Shown here: positions 57,591 to 64,000 of the stretch, piece by piece
Position numbering within the stretch: position 1 is the first letter of the stretch
Layout of the letters: every line of letters begins with the position of its first letter
DNA from: Dichetophora obliterata
Lineage: Eukaryota > Arthropoda > Insecta > Diptera > Sciomyzidae
Assembly: GCA_963920525.1 (NCBI GenBank)
Contig: OY986437.1
Span: 31,327,063-31,391,062 of the forward strand
Length of the DNA stretch: 64,000 nucleotides
Direction of reading: 5' to 3'
The notes under the pieces: model-generated
Database searches by the model: none
The model's input: the letters and a program-made list of their open reading frames with translations, nothing else
What the model was told of the DNA's origin: nothing
Translations under genes and position numbers: made by a program

Positions 57591-59150
57591 GTTGCCAGAG
57601 TGATTTCTCTATTATCTTTCAAATCATGCCATTAACATATATCGCACGAACAGCACGTGTTGCCACCTAATATCAAAATCAAAATCAAAATCATGGGCTA
57701 TAAATTCAAATTTCTCTAAAGTTTTAACGCAAAACAACAGAAGAATTTTTGATATAACGCCAACACATCAACACGTCATGTGAATTCTATATCACTTTAA
57801 AAGCTAAAATAGGCTAAAATCCAAAAATTTTTATTGCTGATGTTGAATAACATATTTTTTTACAAAAAATTTAAAAGTTTTTCATATTTATGTTTATTTG
57901 CATTTTATTATGTTGGTACACTGAAAAATATTTGTATATTGACGAATTCCGTTTTCAAAATAAAACAAACTTACAAAAGCTTTCGTGAAAGTGGTATCAA
58001 TTTTATTTTTTTTTAAGTATATGAAATTAAAACATTTTTCTTGGAAGCCATTCGCAGTTCTTTTTTATTTTCTTTTCTATGTAGGTTTCTTTCTGTTGAC
58101 ATTTTTTTATTTTTCTGGAGATGTCATGCAATAAAATAAGAGCCAGCGGGGAATAAAAGAACCGGATAGGCACCTGCTGTAGACAGGCGAAGTTATGTCA
58201 TGAAATATTATTGAAAGAGTTTTAAGAAATATACACGTTATTTTGCCAAGATGCAATGAAGTGGTTTTGGTCTAGTTTTAAAACGTTGAGCACGTATTTG
58301 ACTCACCTCGAAGGAATGTATCTGAGAAAAATCTTTGTCTTTTAATCTATTCCTCCTATAAACATTTACAACAGGGACAAACAGTTATTTTCACCTCTAC
58401 TTGAAAATGTTATAGAAGAACATTTGTGTTAAATTTAAAAACCTATTTTCTAATACGAAAAAATAAATCAAAGACTTCAAAATATTTACATATATTTTTT
58501 GTATTCAATAGAAAAGATGAAACCCTCTGACAATGGCGCCTTATCCTCGGCTCAGCGATTTATTATAAGCATACAGCTACACAACACGTTAACACAAATA
58601 TTCACACATACCTACGCAAAATTCTTAAAATATAAGTCTGCGTGTGACTATGTGTGTGTGGTTCTATATAACATATGGTATCATCTCAGTTTTTGTATAC
58701 AAATTTAATGACGTTTTTATCTTTATGATCTATAAATATCTATTTTATTATCATTTAATGTTATTATTATGTTAAAACATGCCTCACACCGATCGTACTT
58801 TAAAATTTCAAATATAGATTCGCCATCTTCGTTTTTATTTTTTTTCTATTTCCCTCTTTTCGGTAATGACAGCTTAAAATGTCTGCTGCTTGCATAAATA
58901 ATTTGAACTTATGGAATTGACTATTAAAATACGAGTACTAAATTTGGCAAAAAATGTCGCACTATTTTGTTTGTTATTTGTTTATTATTTTACTAAAGGT
59001 CTTCCGGTTGGTGTAGTTGTTGTTGGGAACTTATTCACACCAACAATATTATTTATTCTAGTTTTTTATTTTTTTTTATGTCTTTATGGAACGATAAGAA
59101 TTTTTTAAAGACAAAAGCTTTCACAGTAGCATTTAAGAACTAGTTATGAC
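57591..59150. other. Non-coding spacer
   Basis: Contains CAAAATCAAAATCAAAATC at about 57676-57694 and TACACTGAAAAATATTTG at 57917, a possible lone CAC-type element end. No gene. Confidence 0.5.
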
Positions 59151-59154
59151 TTAA

Positions 59155-60990
59155 GGAAGGAAAGTGAGTATTGGAGAAGTAATAGTAATAGGAATAGGAA
59201 TAGTTGTAATTATAGTTATAGTTGTAGTTATAGTTATAGGAATAGAAATATGGTAATGAATAGGAACAACAGGAATAGTAATGGTAAAAGGAATAAAAAG
59301 AGAAAAAGAAATAAAAAAAGGAAAAGAATAGGAATAAAATTTGTTATAGGAATATTTATAGAAATAGGAATAGGAATAGCAATAGGAACAGTTATAGAAA
59401 AAACAATAAAAATCGAAATAGTACAAGGAAAATAATAGGAAATAATAAGTAATAGAAATAGGACTAGGAGTAGGAATTGTGATATGAACAGTAATAGTAA
59501 GAGGAATAAAAATAAATTAGAGATAAAAATAGGTAAAGTAAAAGAAATTTGAATTGAATAGAATTTCATTTTGTAATAGGAATAGCAATAACAATAGCAA
59601 TAAGTATTAATAATAATAATAATTTGAATAGGGATAGAAATAGATAATAATAATTTCAATAGGGATGGGAATAAAAATATTAATAGGAATAGAAATTGGA
59701 ATGGATATAGGAATAGGTCTAGCAAAAGGAATATGAATTACAATAGAAGTAGTTAAAGTAATAAGAAATAGAATTAAGAAAAGAAATAGAATGAGTATAA
59801 ATAAAGTAATAGGAATAGGTAAGGAAAAAGGAAAAGGAATAGGAATAGGAACAGGAATAGGAATAAGAACAGGAATAGGAATAATAATAGTAACATAAAT
59901 AGTAATAGGAATGAGAAAAAACAGTAATAGTAATAGGATAAGAAAGACAAATAGAAAAAAGGGATATTAATAGGAGTAGAAAGAGAAATAAAAACAGAAA
60001 TAATAACAGAAATGAATAAAAAATAAATAAAAAAATGAAATGAATAAAAAAAAGAATAGAAAGATAAATATAAATAAGGAATATAATAGGAATAAAAACA
60101 GTTATAGGAATAAGTATAGGAATAGCAATAGTAATATAAATAGCAATAAAAAAATAAATAGGATTAAGAATAATAAAATGAACAGGAATGGGAAAAGGAA
60201 TAGTTATAAGTATAGGAATAGTAATAGGAATGGGAATAGGAATAGTAATAAGAATAGTAGTAGGAATGGGAAGAGGAATAGTAATAAGAATAGTAATAGG
60301 AATGGGAAGAGGAATAGTAATAAGAAAAGTTGAGAAAGAGAAATAGTAATAGGAAAAGTAAAAGTAATAGTAGCAGAAAGAGAAATAAAAATAAAGTTAA
60401 GAATAGAATAGAAATAGAATGGTAATAGAATAGGAATAAAAGTAGGATTAGGAAAAAAATTGTGCAAGGAGTTGTAACAGGAGTAGAAAAAAAAGCAGAA
60501 ATAGTAATAGGAATAATAATAGTAATAGAAAGAATATAAGTTAAGTATAGAATAGATATTAAAATAGTAAGGAAATAGGAATAATATCAGTAATATGAGT
60601 TGTAATAAAAAAAAAATAGTAAAAGGAATAGGAATAGGTGGGAATAAGAAGATAAATAGGACCAAGAATTGTAATTAGAAAAGGTAAAAGAAATTAAAAC
60701 AAAATACAAATAAAAGTAGGAATATTAACAGAAATAGTAATAGGAACTAAATTCGTTAGGAAAAAGAATAGGAAAAGAATTAGTTACAGGAATAGTAACA
60801 ATAATTGTTAAAGGAATAGGAATATAAATAATATTAGTAAAAAGATAGTATAGAAATAGGAAAAGGAATAGGAATAGAAATAGGAGTAGTAATAAAACTA
60901 AGAATTGGATAAAAAACGGAATATAAACGGAATAGCAATAAGCAAAGGAATAGGAAAACAAAAAGAAATAGGAATACATGTATGTTTTGA
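59155..60990. repeat. Decayed AATAGG-type hexamer satellite, about 1.8 kb
   Basis: Purine-rich plus strand made of variants of AATAGG, AATAGT, AATAAA and AAAAGG in poor phase, with clearer runs at 59820-59890 and 60200-60320. The latter shows a 30-36 bp higher-order repeat (GGAATGGGAAGAGGAATAG). Lys/Arg/Asn-rich and Leu/Phe-rich ORFs across it are products of the composition. Confidence 0.85.
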
Positions 60991-61211
60991 TCTATTAAAC
61001 ATATGTTTGCAGATGCGTATTAATGTGGGTCCATTTGATGATATTAAATTTTTACATGCATTTTTTATTAGATTACAAAAACCAATTGTGGACGAATGGC
61101 TGTTTGTTTTATAAGACATTTAATAAGAAATATTGTTGCAGAATTTTTTAACCCTTATAACATGGGTTCTTTTTCACCTTTTCGAAAAAGAACCCTTGCA
61201 ACGTAATCTTA

Positions 61212-62984
61212 GGGCCACTTTCTCAATGTCCGGTTAGTCTAGCTCTTAACCAGGACTTAACTAACCATACGATAGCTAAAAAAATAATTTTGATTTCACC
61301 AGGTGCTGGTTAAGCAACTGTCGGTTAGATGACTAATTGTGAATTTTTGAATTGTGAATACGTAAAAACATCATATCAGCTGTCTTGTGTTTACATATTT
61401 TTTGATTTTGTGCTGCAAATCAGAGAACTGCACATGCCTACTTGAAGTCTATTTCAAGCGCTTGCTTAAAATACAAGTTCAAGCTAGCTTGAGCTTGATA
61501 ATTTTGAATCAAGTATAGCTTGTAATTGAATATAAATAAGCCCACGCACAGCTTGCAAGTATTCTAGCATACAAGCGAACGGCACGAAGTTTCACGTAAA
61601 GGAAAGCTTGATGCCTTCGGCAAAAGCTTGTAAGCCTCGCAAGTATCCAAATTATTGAATTAAAGCAAGTATCCAAAAAATTCAATGAGCTTCTTTAGAG
61701 AAAGCTTAAGCGTAATAGGACTTTTAAGGATTCTGTGGACTCCGTGGTGTGAAGTTTTAGGGTAACTGATTTCGAAGATGCTCTCAAACTTTAAAATTTA
61801 AGATGGCGGATAGAGTTGCCACCTAGATTTTTTTATATTTGCGAATTCTTGTAATTTTGAAATTCTGACAACGGATTTGATTTCGAATATATTGTCACAG
61901 TTTTAAAATTTAAGATGGAGGTAAGGGTTGCCACCTAAATTTTAACCACAGTATTGCCACCTAATAATATGTATTTTTAAAAGTTTTAAACATCATTTAT
62001 CAGTGCTAAGGGGTCGCTATTTTTGAATCTAAAATCAGAATTTTAAAATTCAAGATGGTGGATAGGGTTGCCACCTTAATTTTTTTTAGTTTTATGAATT
62101 CGGGGCTAGCAAAAAAATGGTAAACCAAAAATGGGTCGCTGAATTTGAATCCGAGGTCAGAATTTCAAAATTATAAAATTTTGAAATAATAGGGCTGCCA
62201 CCTAATAATATGTATTTTAAAGAGTTTTATATATCATTTATCAGTGTATGAGGTCGCTGATTTCGAATCTGAAGTCAGAAATTTAAAATTCAAGATGGTG
62301 GATAGGGTTGCCACCTTAATTTTTTGTAGTTTTATAAATTCGGGGCTGGCAAATTTTAAGATTCTGACTTTAGATTTGAAATCAGCGACCCCTTAACACT
62401 AATAAATGACGTTTAAAACTCGTGAAAATATATATTATTAGGTGGCAACCCTATTATTTTAAAATTTTATAATTTTGAAATTCTGACAACGGATTTATAA
62501 AACTAAAAAAAATTAAGGTGGCAGCCCTATCCACCATCTTGAATTTTAAAATTCTGATTTTAGATTCAAAATCAGCGACCCCTTAACACTGATAAATGAT
62601 GTTTAAAACTCTTAAAAATACGTATTATTAGGTGGCAATACTGTGGTAAAAATTTAGGTGGCAACCCTAACCTCCATCTTAAATTTTAAAACTGTGACAT
62701 TATATTCGAAATCAAATCCGTTGTCAGAATTTCAAAATTACAAGAATTCGCAAAAATAAAAAATCTAGGTGGCAACTCTATCCGCAATCTTAAATTTTAA
62801 AGTTTGACAGCATCTTCGAAATCATTTACTCTAAAATGTTGCTAACCGAAACCACAACTTGCCGTTAACTTAATCAGCACTTAACTGACAGTTCAACCTT
62901 AACCGAACATTGAGAAAGGGCTTTCTTGCTAACTGCTGGTTAAAGTTCTGATTAGTGCTTAACCGGACATTGAGAAAGCGGCCC
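61212..62984. mobile_element. PIF/Harbinger-like element, second terminal type
   Basis: Inverted ends GGGCCACTTTCTCAATGTCC and GGACATTGAGAAAGCGGCCC, one mismatch, flanked by TTA (61209-61211) and TTT(A). The right end has an extra internal copy (CCGAACATTGAGAAAGGGC at about 62902). The interior carries the same GGATAGGGTTGCCACC and GGGTCGCTGA repeats as the elements at 18511 and 24743, forward at 61770-62350 and inverted at 62350-62830. Non-coding. Confidence 0.75.
61440..61715. repeat. Cluster of AGCTTG/CAAGCT motifs
   Basis: At least ten short motifs (AGCTTGAGCTTG, ATAGCTTGTAA, CAGCTTGCAAGTATTC, AAAGCTTGATGCC, AAGCTTGTAAGCCTCGCAAG) in 275 bp in both orientations. The cluster lies inside the 61212-62984 element but is absent from the two relatives at 18.5 and 24.7 kb. 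Confidence 0.6.
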
Positions 62985-63648
62985 TTTATGTGTTAAAAAT
63001 CTATCAACAGCACATTTTTTTACTATAGTCAAAAATCGATGTTAAAACTTAATTTCATCAAATAAGCCCACCCTAGTATGTATGTGTGTGATAAGTAAGC
63101 ACCTAAGCTGATAAACACATACGAAAGACTTTTTATTTAAAAGTATTGTAATATTGTAATTTGACTGCAGAAATGGGCCAAATCAAATCGTTCCTATGGC
63201 TTAGCTCTTGAACTATGTACGATGCAGCATTGAAACTCAGAACAAAACCACTATTTAGTAACATCGTCTTACTAAATATATTTTAAAAGAGGGCGTGGCA
63301 TTTCCAATACAATTGGAATTGTTTTGATGGCTTCGTTCTTTGACTATACAGGGTGGCCCGTGTAAGAGTGCGAATATTTATGGAGGTGAAAGAGGAGGTC
63401 AAGTTTAGCAAAAAATCGTATGGGTTAGATATTATCGTATTCTTAGATAGTATTATATAATCGTATTTCGGGGTTAATAGTTATTTCATGACTTTGATTC
63501 ATACTATTGTTTCTAGCAGAAAAACGAACTCATAGAAAACTTATTTTAAGAGCTCGTGTTAAAGGCAATAAATTGGCCTTTCTAATGGTGTATCAAGATG
63601 AAATAAATCCGTTGAAACTACAAAATTTTAAGTTTGAGCACAATTTTC
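62985..63648. other. Non-coding spacer with a lone mariner-like end
   Basis: TACAGGGTGGCCCGTGTAAG at 63355-63374 looks like one end of a DD41D-type mariner (TA plus CAGGGT). I find no matching second end inside the window. Confidence 0.4.
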
Positions 63649-64000
63649 TCAAAATTTCGCGTAATAAATCAAAATTCTTTTTATTATGTGCGTCAATGGT
63701 TTTATAATAAAGGGTGATATGATTTTAATGAATTTTAATGAAAATCCGTCATCTCCAATAGCGTTTGATTTTATTTTCATAAAAGAATTAAGAACATCAG
63801 TTTCAGTAGCATGCTTAAAAGAAAATTTGTCTTCATCACGAAATTGATGATCAACGCATTGATAATTATCATTCGAGGCTATGATATTCGAAAGAAAGAA
63901 ATTTCTTATATCGAAATTTGAAATAATCTCACTGAAAAAATTGTGGATATTAAAAAAAAAAAACGAGACGTGATACCAACTCCTTGACAACACGAGTTTT
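63649..64000 (-). pseudogene. LINE fragment, start of RT domain, runs off the window
   Basis: The minus strand from about 63870 reads FSFKHATETDVLNSFMKI, then KSNAIGDDGFSLKFIKIISP, and ends with PFIIKPLTHII before diverging at a stop near 63649. This is the segment immediately N-terminal to the RT fingers in Jockey-type LINEs (compare GHDGIRPKDL in the 47-kb LINE and NAVGFDGIHP in the 34-kb one). No catalytic motif is present. The rest of the element, if any, lies beyond the right edge. A divergent family, probably dead. Confidence 0.7.

Noticed and set aside
59155..60990. Possible telomere-type repeat (AATAGG)n
   Set aside because: The hexamer is not TTAGG or TTAGGG in either orientation, flies lack canonical telomeric repeats, and the array is decayed and internal.
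63355..63374. Lone mariner-type end CAGGGTGGCC
   Set aside because: No partner end or transposase in the window; kept only as a note in the spacer entry.

Overview
The window looks like intergenic or intronic DNA of a higher fly (Diptera, probably Brachycera/Schizophora). The sequence is strongly AT-rich. It has many short CAA/CAG/TTG runs, the one recognisable small intron is about 65 bp, and the transposons are of insect type. I found no host protein-coding gene, rRNA, functional tRNA or CRISPR array. Every convincing coding region belongs to a mobile element. The species assignment is an inference; only the eukaryotic, insect-like character is well supported.

Layout. 1-12.6 kb: short inverted-repeat elements (one nested in another, one with an 8-bp hAT-type target duplication), a tRNA-derived SINE, tandem repeats of about 137, 139 and 122 bp, and an element with clustered GAACA/GTACAAGGCC motifs. 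12.6-13.9 kb: a complete mariner-type transposon with an uninterrupted DD41D transposase, the best candidate for a recently active element. 14-16.2 kb: a MITE with 40-bp termini and a near-perfect foldback with 8-bp target duplication. 18-21.1 kb: a 5'-CAC-ended composite carrying tRNA-like units, split by a PIF/Harbinger-like element whose empty site is preserved 2.5 kb away. 22.1-28.0 kb: a dead DD41D mariner that received a pogo/Tigger-like element and a 4-kb CAC-ended element. That 4-kb element has inverted arrays of palindromic 21-bp repeats and a small, unrecognised, intron-containing gene, itself broken by another Harbinger-like element. 29-41.4 kb: SINEs, a TTAA-flanked element, an inverted-repeat element containing a 5'-truncated LINE, and more MITEs.

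41.7-51.5 kb: a 312-bp tandem duplication leads into about 4.7 kb of hexanucleotide satellite (NGTAAT, with homogeneous blocks where N = G, A or T). A LINE sits in its AGTAAT part with an intact endonuclease/reverse-transcriptase ORF and a 5'-truncated ORF1. 53.2-57.6 kb: a second nearly complete LINE with a PHD-finger ORF1 and an endonuclease/RT ORF2 that lacks an ATG before its endonuclease domain. 59.2-61 kb: a decayed AATAGG-type hexamer array. 61.2-63 kb: a third Harbinger-like element with different termini but the same internal repeat as the other two. 63.65-64 kb: the edge of another LINE.

The autonomous proteins present are one mariner transposase and two LINE ORF2 polyproteins. The rest are non-autonomous or dead copies that would depend on transposases or RTs encoded elsewhere. 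The value of the window is its stratigraphy: at least four nested insertions can be ordered, and target duplications and a restored reading frame define the ends of several undescribed-looking element families.
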